From assembly GCA_017462125.1 (NCBI GenBank), contig JAFTRQ010000032.1, positions 1 to 39,488 on the forward strand: 39,488 bases of DNA. Direction: 5' to 3'. The translations under genes and the position numbers were made by a program. Source of the DNA: Clostridia bacterium (GTDB taxonomy: Bacteria > Bacillota_A > Clostridia > Oscillospirales > CAG-272). The notes beneath the pieces were generated by a model, which did not search any database, was not told the DNA's origin, and was given only the letters and a program-made list of their open reading frames with translations. The first letter of the stretch is position 1. Every line of letters begins with the position of its first letter. This document shows positions 1 to 8,048 of this stretch, one piece after another.

Positions 1-3
1 ATG

Positions 4-205
4 AGTGGTATTCTTTGCTATCGCAAAGAGTGGTATTGCCCTTCGGGCAGTGATATTGTTCGGCTATGCCTCACAGTGATATTCTATTCGCCGGATAACT
101 CGCGCAGCGAATACCACTCGGCGTAAGCCGAATATCACTGCATGAGCAATATCACTCGCCAAAGGCGAATAGAACTGGCGTGTTCTCCGTTAAGGAGAAC
201 ACGCC
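4..205. repeat. Cluster of short hairpins built on AGTGRTATT motif
   Basis: A 9-nt motif AGTGRTATT occurs four times forward (4-12, 29-37, 49-57, 75-83) and three times as its reverse complement (110-118, 131-139, 148-156). Several copies are followed by small perfect hairpins such as CTTTGC-tatc-GCAAAG and GCCC-ttcg-GGGC. The block ends in a 12-bp perfect stem with a 5-nt loop (177-188 pairing with 194-205), followed by a T-run at 218-223. The forward copies face the reverse copies, so the whole block could fold back on itself. No reading frame explains it. It lies downstream of the Nudix gene and might act as a transcript 3' end. No family name is assigned. Confidence 0.7.
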
Positions 206-248
206 AAAGGGGCGCGGTTTTTTATGATCGCAAATAATTCTAATGAAA

Positions 249-737
249 TTATAATGTTCTTTTCATCATCAACTTGAATGACGGCTTTGTTACATATTCC
301 AAATAAGTGGGTCTGCCGGCATATTCCGAAAATGCTTTAAATCTTTCAATAATAGCGGGGTTTGTTATGAGATTCAACACTTCTGCTTGGGGAACAAATA
401 CGGATTCCGTGTTTTCCTCGGAAGGTCTCGGTGTGCCACTCTTCGCCTTGCAAATAAAGTCGACCATAACCTTTGTGGTAATTTCTTTAACACCGTTATA
501 TCCCGGATATTTTCCCGTATTTGATGAAATGCAGAACAATTCTCCCACTTCGATATCGACACCGGTTTCTTCCATAACCTCGCGCTTTACGGCGTCGATC
601 AGATTCTCACCAACCTCAACCTGTCCGCCGGGAAATACCCACCCTGAGCGAGGGGTTTTTACCATCAGAATCTCGCCAAGGTCGTTAAAAACGATTCCTG
701 CGACGGCAACGATATGCGTGGGCATAGTAATTGCCAT
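249..737 (-). CDS. Nudix hydrolase
   Basis: The protein is 162 aa and carries a perfect Nudix box G-x5-E-x7-R-E-V-M-E-E-T-G-V at residues 38-60, which binds the divalent metal and the diphosphate. The preceding segment GWVFPGG is also typical. Family members hydrolyse nucleoside diphosphates linked to another group (oxidised dNTPs, NDP-sugars, ADP-ribose and others); the substrate cannot be told here. The chosen ATG has GAGGGGG about 6 nt upstream, inside the end of the ribulokinase gene, and only 3 nt separate that gene's stop from this start. The two are therefore almost certainly co-transcribed and translationally coupled. Context hints at house-cleaning of a sugar-nucleotide or phosphosugar, but that is inference. 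Confidence 0.92.
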   Translation of the reverse strand: MAITMPTHIVAVAGIVFNDLGEILMVKTPRSGWVFPGGQVEVGENLIDAVKREVMEETGVDIEVGELFCISSNTGKYPGYNGVKEITTKVMVDFICKAKSGTPRPSEENTESVFVPQAEVLNLITNPAIIERFKAFSEYAGRPTYLEYVTKPSFKLMMKRTL

Positions 738-740
738 ATG

Positions 741-2390
741 TCAACCCCCTCGCTTCATATCGGTGAGTCTTTCCATCACCTGATTGACTCCCGTGCCGAA
801 ATAGTCGTGGAGGGTCTTGTATTCGGCAAAGAGCTTTCCGTATATTTCGCGGTTATCGGGATTGGGATAATAGACGCAATAGTCGGGGAGGGCGAGAGCA
901 TCGCAAGCCGTGAAAATATCGGGATAGATTCCGGCCGCTACCGTTGCGTTTATCGCCGCGCCGCGCGCGCAAGCCTGCTTCGTTCCTGCAATTCGGATGG
1001 GACGGTTTAAGACGTCGGCATAGATCTGCATCATCATCTCATCCTTTTGCGCGATGCCGCCTGCGGCGCATACGTTTCTGATCTCGGCACCACGCTCCTC
1101 AAATCGGTCAAAGATCACCTTGGTTCCGAACACTACCGACTCGATAAGCGCGCGGTAGATCTCCTCGGGGCGGGTCTGCAGAGTCAGACCCAAAATGAGA
1201 CCCGAAAGGTCGCCGTTGTCAAGGACGCTTCGATTTCCGTTATGCCAATCCAGCGCCAAGAGTCCGCTCTCACCGGGGTGAAGCGCTTTCGCCTTTTCGC
1301 GGAGCAGCTTGTGGATGCTTATATTTCTTTCGCGAGCTTCCTTCTCGTAAGCCTCGGGAACGCAGTTGCTTGTGAACCATGCGAAGATGTCGCCTACGGC
1401 GCTCTGTCCTGCCTCGTGGATATAGAGACCGTCAAAAAGTCCGTCGCCGACCGTGGCGCAGATGCCGTCCACGGAGATGCTCTCCTTGGTGTTCAGCAGA
1501 TAACCGGACGAGGTGCCGATGGTCATAGTCATGTCGCCGTCGCGCACCATATTCAAAGCAGGGATAGCGGAGTGCGCGTCGATCAGGGGTGTGCTGATAG
1601 CCGTACCGACCTGAAGCCCCGTAAGACAAGCGCCAAGGCTGTTCATTTTGCCTGCGGGGTCGCTCATTTTGCCGACGTTGTCTCCAAGCTTCGTTCCCAT
1701 AATGCCCGAAAGGCGGGGGTCAAGGGCGGCGAAAAAGTCGTTTGAGGGGAAGCCGTATTCCTTTGTCCAAAGGTTTTTGAAGCCTGCAAGGTTGGGGTTG
1801 TGCACCTCGTTACCGCAGAGCAGATAGGTGATCCACTCGCCCGCCTCAAGGAAGCGGTAGGTCTCCTCATAAATTTCGGGCGCGTCGTGAAGGATCTCAA
1901 GCACCTTCGGCAATACCCACTCGGAGGAAATTCTGCCGCCGAAATAGGGGAGCCATTTTTCTCCTCTTGTCTTGGCGAGGCTGTTGATCAGGTCTGCCTC
2001 GGGCTGTGCGCCGTGGTGCTTCCAGAGCTTGGCGTAAGCATGGGGCTCGTTCCAATATTCCTTCCTGTAGCATAGGGGCTGCATATTTTCATCAACGGGA
2101 ATCAAGGTGCAGGAGGTAAAATCCACGCCGAGACCGACCACGTCGGATACGGAAACTCCCGATTGCTTCATAACGCATGCAACCGTGGTCTCCAAGACCT
2201 CAACATAGTCCTCGGGGTGCTGAAGAGCATAGCTCGGGGGCAGCTTTTTACCCAAGGGGAGGGAAACGTCCATTACTCCGTGGGCGTATTCAAGTGTGGA
2301 TTCGGCGATCTCCTTGCCGCTCTCGACGTCCATCAGTATGGCCCTGCCCGAAAGCGTGCCGAAATCGATTCCAATTACGTATTTTGACAT
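741..2390 (-). CDS. araB: L-ribulokinase (FGGY carbohydrate kinase)
   Basis: Phosphorylates L-ribulose to L-ribulose 5-phosphate in arabinose catabolism; cytoplasmic. The 549-aa protein opens with the FGGY ATPase signature GIDFGTLSGRAILMD and continues with a ribulokinase-typical LPPSYALQHPEDYVEVL segment near residues 50-66. The C-terminal FGGY half has AAGGIAQKDEMMMQIYADV. Length matches AraB (about 550-565 aa). The ATG at 2390 is chosen because GAGGTG lies 4 nt upstream; a longer frame begins at TTG 2402 and would bury that site. A TTGAAT-17-TATAAT promoter precedes it. No araA or araD is in the window, so the rest of the pathway must be elsewhere, or the kinase serves another ketose. Confidence 0.93.
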   Translation of the reverse strand: MSKYVIGIDFGTLSGRAILMDVESGKEIAESTLEYAHGVMDVSLPLGKKLPPSYALQHPEDYVEVLETTVACVMKQSGVSVSDVVGLGVDFTSCTLIPVDENMQPLCYRKEYWNEPHAYAKLWKHHGAQPEADLINSLAKTRGEKWLPYFGGRISSEWVLPKVLEILHDAPEIYEETYRFLEAGEWITYLLCGNEVHNPNLAGFKNLWTKEYGFPSNDFFAALDPRLSGIMGTKLGDNVGKMSDPAGKMNSLGACLTGLQVGTAISTPLIDAHSAIPALNMVRDGDMTMTIGTSSGYLLNTKESISVDGICATVGDGLFDGLYIHEAGQSAVGDIFAWFTSNCVPEAYEKEARERNISIHKLLREKAKALHPGESGLLALDWHNGNRSVLDNGDLSGLILGLTLQTRPEEIYRALIESVVFGTKVIFDRFEERGAEIRNVCAAGGIAQKDEMMMQIYADVLNRPIRIAGTKQACARGAAINATVAAGIYPDIFTACDALALPDYCVYYPNPDNREIYGKLFAEYKTLHDYFGTGVNQVMERLTDMKRGG

Positions 2391-2418
2391 AAAACACCTC
2401 AAAACGATTTTTATTTAG

Positions 2419-2447
2419 ATTATACTCTGTTTTGTCTGTGAATTCAA
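2419..2447 (-). promoter_or_regulatory. Sigma-A type promoter of araB-nudix
   Basis: On the minus strand TTGAAT (2442-2447) and TATAAT (2419-2424) are separated by 17 nt. The start codon of the kinase lies about 30 nt downstream of the -10. A GGACAAT sequence (2456-2462) abuts the upstream side and could be part of an operator, but this is speculative. Confidence 0.75.
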
Positions 2448-2491
2448 TGCTTTTTTCGGACAATATTTTATCATATTCCGATTCGATTGCT

Positions 2492-4429
2492 TCAACGGAG
2501 CGTGAGAACGAGAATGACCGGATCGAAAACGCCCGCGGTCACGTTTGTGGTCAAGGTGTTGCCGTTTTCGGTAAAGCTCACGCTTTCGTAGTCGCCGTTG
2601 GGGCAAAGCTTTTTGATCTCGGCGACTCTACCGTTGACCGTCAGGGGCAGATCCTCGATAACGTCAAGGCTCATGTTGAGGATGGCGCAGAACAGCTTGC
2701 CGTCCTTCATTTCGGCCGCCTTCATAAGAACCTCTGCATCCCCGGGATAGTAGGCGGGAAGAGCGTCGAGATCCTGCAAGATCTGAGCAAGCTGCGCTTT
2801 TCTGGTTTGATTCAGGAATCCGAAGGCTTCAATCAGATTGTATGCGAAGGTGGATTCGCCCGCAAAGACGACGGCTATGCCGCCGAGAGCATTTTTATAC
2901 GAGGTAACACCGGGAAAGATGATATCTTTATGGACGCCGTCCCTCAAATGGTAAACGTCGGAATAGACCTTGACGTCGCTGGAGCGAGGAATCAGCTCTC
3001 GGATTCTGGGCTGAGCCGAGCTTGAGCCGCAGGGATAGAAGATCTCGCCGCTTGCATTGAGAGCATCGGAGGGGCGGTCTTTTACGTCAACACCGAGATA
3101 TTCTCCGAATCCGCGGGACACAAGCCGCTTGGCGGCAGTGGAGTCAAGGACTGTCTTGCCCGAAAGAATGGAAAGAAGCTCTTCGTCGGTAAAGTATTTA
3201 TCCTTGGCGCCGTCAAAGAAATATACACCCTCGCCATCGGGGGAGAAATGCATAGGAAGACCGAAACGGTCAAGAACGTGTGAGCACCAGCCGTTGATGG
3301 CTGTGGGGATCGTATCGTTTTTGCTGAGCATATGAGCGGGGCGGGGAGGAATCGGGATCTTACAGCCCTGCCAGATCAAATCGTCGTTGATCTCGGCAAG
3401 CTTCGCGTAAAATCCGCTGTATTTTTCAAGCTTTTTTCTATAAGCCACACCGCTTTCGGGCTCGAAGGAGGAAAGTCTGGTGATCCAATGCTTCGCACCC
3501 TTTGCGCCCTCCAATATTGTAAAGGTAAAATGCGAATGCAGCTTTGCGGCGGGGGTGGAATACCTGTTTTGAGGACAGGTGTCTGTTTCGGCAAGAATAT
3601 AGTCGGGCTTTTTTCCCAAAGCCGCAATCTGGGTTGCCGCGCGGTGCATGATCTGAGCAAAGTCTCTTGGATTGTAGGCGCAATAATTGGCATTGTTGAT
3701 CCTGACCACCACGGGATTGCCCTCTCCCGCCATAATGGTGGCGATGTCATAAGCACCTTCAGTGCCGTCACCGCAGGCGCAGAAGGATCCGGGGATCTTA
3801 GGGTCCACAGAGTCTATTCCCGCTCTGATCTCACGGGCGCAGGCGGTAAGGGAATCGATCTGCGTTTTTACAAAGGCATCAGCGCATTCTTTGTCGCCTG
3901 CCGCGATCCTTGCGCAAAGCTCCTCACGAGACAGCTTCTCTCCCGTAAGCTTTTCATATTCCGCAAGATGAAGCGGGCAGGCACATCCGCCGCTGCCGTC
4001 TCGGAAAATCAGTCTGAAATCATCGTCAAGCATAATGTGATGAGGATGTGTGGAGGCGATTCTTGCCGTTGCGGCGCGGATATATTTTTGAAAGCCCTTA
4101 TCCAGAGGACAGCAGACCTCGGGAGATATACCCGTGGTAAGCGCTACGTATTTCTGAAATGCCGAGGGCTGATTTAGCTTCCAGCCGTGTCCGATCGACG
4201 CTTGGATCAATACGCCGGAAGGAAATTCCATACTGTCAAGCTTTCCCTTGTACTTTTCGTACGATTGACAAAGTAAGTCTGCCTTATCAATGGTAGGGTC
4301 ACCCTCGGGTGTCAGGGTCATGCAGAACAAGGGCATCGTGGCAATGCCGTTTTTGACCTGATATTCAATGTCATCACAAAATTCATCGATGTGATTCTGA
4401 TTCAGACTCATGATAGAATAGTTAAGCAT
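2492..4429 (-). CDS. Predicted intracellular glycoside hydrolase, GH42-like architecture
   Basis: A 645-aa protein without signal peptide. The N-terminal two-thirds (about residues 1-390) read as a TIM barrel: LFCMTLTPEGDP, IGHGW, HIMLDDDFRL (about residue 130) and YILAETDTCPQNRYSTP (about residue 280). A Rossmann-like middle segment (about 390-540, with the GKTVLDSTAAKRL stretch) resembles the trimerisation/amidotransferase-like domain of GH42 beta-galactosidases. A beta-rich tail follows. I assign the architecture, not the family. ATG 4429 has AGGAGG 5 nt upstream; ATG at codon 7 is an alternative. The gene is divergent from the tandem TIM-barrel genes and has its own promoter. Catalytic acids are not assigned with confidence. 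It could also be an uncharacterised DUF family. Confidence 0.6.
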   Translation of the reverse strand: MLNYSIMSLNQNHIDEFCDDIEYQVKNGIATMPLFCMTLTPEGDPTIDKADLLCQSYEKYKGKLDSMEFPSGVLIQASIGHGWKLNQPSAFQKYVALTTGISPEVCCPLDKGFQKYIRAATARIASTHPHHIMLDDDFRLIFRDGSGGCACPLHLAEYEKLTGEKLSREELCARIAAGDKECADAFVKTQIDSLTACAREIRAGIDSVDPKIPGSFCACGDGTEGAYDIATIMAGEGNPVVVRINNANYCAYNPRDFAQIMHRAATQIAALGKKPDYILAETDTCPQNRYSTPAAKLHSHFTFTILEGAKGAKHWITRLSSFEPESGVAYRKKLEKYSGFYAKLAEINDDLIWQGCKIPIPPRPAHMLSKNDTIPTAINGWCSHVLDRFGLPMHFSPDGEGVYFFDGAKDKYFTDEELLSILSGKTVLDSTAAKRLVSRGFGEYLGVDVKDRPSDALNASGEIFYPCGSSSAQPRIRELIPRSSDVKVYSDVYHLRDGVHKDIIFPGVTSYKNALGGIAVVFAGESTFAYNLIEAFGFLNQTRKAQLAQILQDLDALPAYYPGDAEVLMKAAEMKDGKLFCAILNMSLDVIEDLPLTVNGRVAEIKKLCPNGDYESVSFTENGNTLTTNVTAGVFDPVILVLTLR

Positions 4430-4465
4430 ACAAACCTCCTTGATTACGCTCGGTAAGTCAAGTTC

Positions 4466-4494
4466 AGTTTAACATAAATGCGTTCCGTTGTCAA
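4466..4494 (-). promoter_or_regulatory. Promoter of the GH42-like gene
   Basis: Minus strand TTGACA (4489-4494) and TAAACT (4466-4471) with a 17-nt spacer, about 37 nt before the start codon. Confidence 0.75.
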
Positions 4495-4532
4495 GGCTTC
4501 GCCTGTTTTTTACGAAAAATCCGACAATTCGA

Positions 4533-4561
4533 TTGACATATTGATTTTGTAGTGATATAAT
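4533..4561 (+). promoter_or_regulatory. Consensus promoter of the tandem TIM-barrel/mgsA operon
   Basis: TTGACA (4533-4538), a 17-nt spacer and TATAAT (4556-4561): a full consensus. It is divergent from the promoter at 4466-4494, with 38 nt between the two -35 boxes. An 8-bp inverted repeat CCGACAAT (4521-4528) / ATTGTCGG (4582-4589) brackets it, the right arm touching the GGAGG site, and may be an operator. Confidence 0.85.
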
Positions 4562-4599
4562 TTAATTTGAAATATATTTCTATTGTCGGAGGTATAAAA

Positions 4600-5466
4600 A
4601 TGAAAATAGGAATCACAGCGGGCTCATATACCCGTTACGGAATTTCCGAGGGCTCGAGAAAGGCCAAGGAGCACGGATACGATTGCTTCGATTACAGCAG
4701 ATTCGTCGATACCGAGACCGAGTTTTTTAAGCTTCCCGAGGCTGAATTCAAGGCGGAGATTGTGAAGCAGAGAGAGCTTATCGAGGCGGAGGGAATCGTT
4801 GTTTGGCAGGCGCACAGCCCTTGGCGGCATCCTGCAAGAGATTCGACACCCGAGGAGAGAGCGGAGAGACTTACCTCCTTCTTGAAGGCTATTCGCGGCG
4901 CGGGATATATCGGCGCGACCCACTTTGTCGTGCACGCTATTATGCCCTTTGGTACCAACAGCCCCGAGAATCCCGAGCTGATGCGGGATATGAATGCGGA
5001 GTTTATGGGCAGACTTGCAAAGGAGGCACAGGAATACGGTGTCAAGCATATCGACGTGGAAAACCTTCCTTTCCCCGCGCTTCCCATTAATCATACGAAC
5101 CAGTGCCTTGATTTTGCAAAGCGCATGAACAAGGAAACGAACAGCGATATCTTCAAGGTCTGCCTTGACACAGGCCACTCTAATTTCTGCGGTGAAAATC
5201 CTGCCGACGCTGTTAGAATGCTTGGCAAGGAATACTTGGGCTCGCTCCACGTTCACGATAACAACGGTAAGGCAGATCAGCATCTGACTCCCGGTAACGG
5301 AAACATCGATTGGGTCGATTTTTCCAACGCTCTTGCGGAGATCGGATTTGACGGCTGCTTCTCCTACGAAACCAACGTGCCCAACAGCATTCCTGCAGGC
5401 GAGGAGAGAGACCGCCTTGAAAGAGAGCTTGCGCAGACCGCGCTGAAGCTTGCAAAAAGGATATGA
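4600..5466 (+). CDS. Sugar phosphate isomerase/epimerase family TIM-barrel protein, copy 1
   Basis: The 288-aa protein belongs to the xylose-isomerase-like / AP-endonuclease-2 TIM-barrel superfamily, which uses bound divalent metal to isomerise or epimerise sugars, and also includes glycoside-eliminating enzymes. Candidate metal ligands lie in IDVENLPFP, CLDTGHSNFCG, LHVHDNNGKADQH and FSYET. ATG 4600 is preceded by GGAGG at 6-7 nt; an upstream in-frame TTG (4567) would begin before the ribosome binding site and is rejected. It is followed 29 nt later by a near-identical paralogue and then mgsA, apparently one operon. Substrate unknown; the family is too broad to name a reaction. Confidence 0.88.
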   Translation: MKIGITAGSYTRYGISEGSRKAKEHGYDCFDYSRFVDTETEFFKLPEAEFKAEIVKQRELIEAEGIVVWQAHSPWRHPARDSTPEERAERLTSFLKAIRGAGYIGATHFVVHAIMPFGTNSPENPELMRDMNAEFMGRLAKEAQEYGVKHIDVENLPFPALPINHTNQCLDFAKRMNKETNSDIFKVCLDTGHSNFCGENPADAVRMLGKEYLGSLHVHDNNGKADQHLTPGNGNIDWVDFSNALAEIGFDGCFSYETNVPNSIPAGEERDRLERELAQTALKLAKRI

Positions 5467-5495
5467 TCCGTTGCGCTTTCCTCTGATATACTGAT

Positions 5496-6362
5496 ATGAA
5501 AATAGGAATCACGGCGGGCTCGTATACCCGGTACGGAATCAGCGAGGGCGCGAGAAGAGCGAGAGCTCACGGCTACGATTGCTTTGATTTTGGAGGATTT
5601 ATCCATACGGAGACCGACTTCTTCAGATTGCCCGAGGCGGAATTCAAGGCTGATCTGACCCATCAGCGAGAGCTGATCGAGGCGGAAGGCATACAGATCT
5701 GGCAGGCGCACGCACCTTGGTGTTGTCCCGAAAGAGATCTGACTCCTGAGGGCAGGGCGGAGCAGCTGCGTTGCTATCTGAAGGCGGTGCGTGGCGCGGG
5801 ATATTTGGGTGCTACCCATTTTGTGATCCACGCCATTATGCCCTTTGGAATGAACAGCCCCGAGGATCCCAAGCTGATGCGGGATATAAACGCGGAGTTT
5901 ATGGGCAGACTTGCCGATGAGGCAAGGGAGTACGGTGTCAAGCATATCGACGTGGAAAATCTTCCTTTCCCCCTGCTCCCCATCAATCACACCCGACAGT
6001 GCCTTGACTTTGCAAAGCGTATGAATCAGGAAACGAACAGCGATATCTTCAAGGTCTGCCTTGATACGGGACACTCGAATTTCTGCGGAGAAAATCCCGC
6101 CGATGCTGTAAGAATGCTTGGCAAGCAATACCTCGGCGCGCTCCACGTTCACGATAACAACGGTAAGGCGGATCAACATTTCACGCCCGGAAACGGCAGT
6201 ATCGATTGGGTTGATTTCTCCAATGCCCTTGCGGAGATCGGGTTTGACGGTTGCCTTTCTTACGAGACGGCAGTATCGAACGAAATTCCCGAGGGAGAGC
6301 AGAGAGACCGCCTTGAAAAAGAGCTTGCGCAGTATGGGCACAGACTTGCAAAAAATAATTGA
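5496..6362 (+). CDS. Sugar phosphate isomerase/epimerase family TIM-barrel protein, copy 2
   Basis: Tandem paralogue of the preceding gene: also 288 aa, alignable without gaps, about 80% identical by my hand count (56 differences). The putative metal-ligand segments IDVENLPFP, CLDTGHSNFCG and LHVHDNNGKADQH are unchanged. Differences cluster at residues 30-85, for example YSRFVDTE versus FGGFIHTE and SPWRHPARD versus APWCCPERD, which would line the barrel mouth if the usual topology holds. The start ATG has no clear Shine-Dalgarno sequence, unlike copy 1, so it may be translated less or by coupling. Ten nucleotides separate it from mgsA. Confidence 0.88.
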   Translation: MKIGITAGSYTRYGISEGARRARAHGYDCFDFGGFIHTETDFFRLPEAEFKADLTHQRELIEAEGIQIWQAHAPWCCPERDLTPEGRAEQLRCYLKAVRGAGYLGATHFVIHAIMPFGMNSPEDPKLMRDINAEFMGRLADEAREYGVKHIDVENLPFPLLPINHTRQCLDFAKRMNQETNSDIFKVCLDTGHSNFCGENPADAVRMLGKQYLGALHVHDNNGKADQHFTPGNGSIDWVDFSNALAEIGFDGCLSYETAVSNEIPEGEQRDRLEKELAQYGHRLAKNN

Positions 6363-6372
6363 GGTTTAAAAT

Positions 6373-6756
6373 ATGAGAATAGCACTGATTGCACACGATA
6401 AAAAGAAAAACGAGATCATTGAGCTGGCAAAGACGTACAAGGACGTGCTTGCAGGTCACGAGCTTTACGCCACGGGAACTACGGGTACGCTGATCATGGG
6501 CGAGACAGGTCTACCCATTCACAGAATGAAGAGCGGCCCTCTCGGCGGAGACCAGCAGATAGGAGCAATGGTTGCCGAGGGCAAGATCGATCTGATCATC
6601 TTCCTTCGCGACCCCTTGACCGCACAGCCTCACGAGCCCGACGTATCGGCACTCTTGCGTCTCAGCGACGTGCAGAGCATTCCGCTTGCAACCAACGCGG
6701 GAAGCGCCACCGTTATGCTTGAGTCAATGAAGAACGGGATCGGATTTAACAAATAA
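6373..6756 (+). CDS. mgsA: Methylglyoxal synthase
   Basis: Converts dihydroxyacetone phosphate to methylglyoxal and phosphate in the cytoplasm, relieving phosphosugar overload. The 127-aa protein has the family's conserved blocks: IALIAHD (H8), ATGTTG phosphate-binding loop (34-38), [11 protein letters not shown] with the catalytic Asp (D60), FLRDPL (D80), and HEPDV (H87), then ATN near residue 107. It matches E. coli MgsA block by block but lacks the longer ends, as in other Bacillota. GAGG overlapping the previous gene's stop serves as ribosome binding site. A strong terminator follows. Lying behind two sugar isomerase-like genes, it probably acts as an overflow valve for triose phosphate from that pathway. 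Confidence 0.96.
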   Translation: MRIALIAHDKKKNEIIELAKTYKDVLAGHELYATGTTGTLIMGETGLPIHRMKSGPLGGDQQIGAMVAEGKIDLIIFLRDPLTAQPHEPDVSALLRLSDVQSIPLATNAGSATVMLESMKNGIGFNK

Positions 6757-6761
6757 TACAG

Positions 6762-6797
6762 AAAAAGCCTTCTCCGCTTTAACAGAGAAGGCTTTTT
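6762..6797. terminator. Bidirectional terminator between mgsA and the permease
   Basis: A 13-bp perfect stem AAAAAGCCTTCTC / GAGAAGGCTTTTT with a 10-nt loop. It carries a T-run in both directions, so it can end mgsA on the plus strand and the permease gene on the minus strand. Confidence 0.92.
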
Positions 6798-6801
6798 GTA
6801 A

Positions 6802-7977
6802 TTATAAAACGATCATCATAGTAACCGTCAGAATGATCAAAAATCCGAAATTGAGCGCCGAGAAGAGACCGATGTACTGCAGGGTCTTTCCCTTGACGTG
6901 TGAGGTGTATTCGCGGAAGGTAATCAGGCTTGCGAGAGAGGAAATCAGCGTACCTACGCCGCCGATATTGACACCGAGAAGCAGCTCGCGGTAGTTTTCG
7001 GTGAACTCCGACAAAAGGATCGCCGAGGGTACGTTGCTGATGACCTGACAGGAAAGAATACTTGTCAGAAGAGTATTCTTTTCCAGAAGCATCGAGAAGA
7101 AATCGCTGACAGCATCGATTCGGGCAATGTTTCCCGCAAGCAGGAAAAATGCTACGAAGGTCAGAAGCAGGGGATAGTCCACCTTTTTCAGCGCATCCTT
7201 ATCCGCGAAGAAAACTGCGATCAATACCACGGGGAGACAGACGTAGTAGGGAACGGCTCTGAAGACTGTCAGAATCGAAAGCGCGAAAAGCACGAGATAG
7301 AAGACGGTGCGCTTGGGAGCGATCTTTTCCCGATCATCCGAGTCCAGCGTGAGTGCTTCCTTGGGGATGAACAGGCATCCTACGGTGAAGAGCACGATCG
7401 ACAGCACGAAGGGCAGGAGCATGATGCTCATGAATTCGCCTGTGGGGACGTTGAATTTCGTATAAATATAAAGATTTTGGGGATTGCCGAAGGGGGTCAG
7501 CATACCGCCGAGGTTTGCGGCGATGTTTTGCAGGATAAAGATGGGAGCCATATACTTTTCCTTGCCGGTGGAGGTCAGGGAAATGTATCCCAAGGGAAGG
7601 AAGGTAATCAGCGCCATATCGTTGGCGAGAAACATCGAGCCGATAAACGTGATATAGACCAGAGCAAGGGAGAGCGTTCTGGTGTTACCCGCGCAGGTGA
7701 CGATCTTGCGCGCTACGATCGTAAAGAATCGGATGTTTTTCAACGCGCAGATCACGGCAAGCGTGCAGAACAGGCAGGTCAGCGTTTTCAAATCGAAATA
7801 GCCGAGATATTCTGCGTCGGGCTTGACGATAAAGCAGGATATGATAGCCAGCACGGATGCGATGACGAGCACCGTGTTTGCGGTTACAAAGTTTTTAACG
7901 CGGATGGCCGCGCCATATATCAGTTGGCGAGGGTCTACGCGGTGATTGCTGTGGTGACGCGCTAAAGTTCTGTTCAT
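6802..7977 (-). CDS. SLC13/ArsB-type ion or dicarboxylate permease
   Basis: A 391-aa polytopic membrane protein with about ten hydrophobic stretches. It begins with a short charged N-terminus and then VLVIASVLAIISCFIV. Diagnostic of the ArsB/NhaD/SLC13 (IT) superfamily are FIGSMFLANDMALITFLPLG (about 110-130) and the re-entrant-loop segment NLGGMLTPFGNPQNLYIY (about 155-172), with the inverted-repeat counterpart SCQVISNVPSAILLSEF (about 312-330). Substrates in this superfamily include di/tricarboxylates, sulfate, arsenite and Na+/H+; the sequence does not decide. It is preceded by its own consensus promoter. AAGGAAG 6-7 nt upstream is the ribosome binding site and is part of an inverted repeat. 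Confidence 0.85.
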   Translation of the reverse strand: MNRTLARHHSNHRVDPRQLIYGAAIRVKNFVTANTVLVIASVLAIISCFIVKPDAEYLGYFDLKTLTCLFCTLAVICALKNIRFFTIVARKIVTCAGNTRTLSLALVYITFIGSMFLANDMALITFLPLGYISLTSTGKEKYMAPIFILQNIAANLGGMLTPFGNPQNLYIYTKFNVPTGEFMSIMLLPFVLSIVLFTVGCLFIPKEALTLDSDDREKIAPKRTVFYLVLFALSILTVFRAVPYYVCLPVVLIAVFFADKDALKKVDYPLLLTFVAFFLLAGNIARIDAVSDFFSMLLEKNTLLTSILSCQVISNVPSAILLSEFTENYRELLLGVNIGGVGTLISSLASLITFREYTSHVKGKTLQYIGLFSALNFGFLIILTVTMMIVL

Positions 7978-7980
7978 AAA

Positions 7981-8048
7981 AAAGCTTCCTTTATCATAAT
8001 ATACTCAAACACAAACCAAGGAAAGAGTATATCACTAAAAGGAAGCTT
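7981..8048 (-). promoter_or_regulatory. Nested inverted repeat over promoter and RBS of the permease
   Basis: AAAGCTTCCTTT at 7981-7992 is repeated inverted near 8037-8048, and ATATACTC at 8000-8007 is repeated inverted at 8025-8032 (GAGTATAT), all symmetrical about one centre. The distal arms fall in the -35/-10 spacer and -10 of the permease promoter; the proximal arms lie in the leader and over the Shine-Dalgarno sequence. The predicted transcript would hold only the proximal half, so DNA-level operator action is more likely than an RNA switch. Confidence 0.6.

Noticed and set aside
1..206. CRISPR array candidate
   Set aside because: The repeats are 9 nt, occur in both directions and have variable palindromic intervals; no cas genes are present.
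2390..2402. TTG start for ribulokinase four codons upstream
   Set aside because: It would destroy the GAGGTG ribosome binding site serving the ATG at 2390.
5364..6341. A 325-codon frame antisense to the second TIM-barrel gene
   Set aside because: A similar antisense frame appears opposite copy 1, as expected of duplicated codon bias rather than a gene.
7981..8048. Riboswitch controlling the permease
   Set aside because: The promoter lies inside the symmetrical block, so the transcript would carry only one half of the outer stem, and no known aptamer consensus fits.
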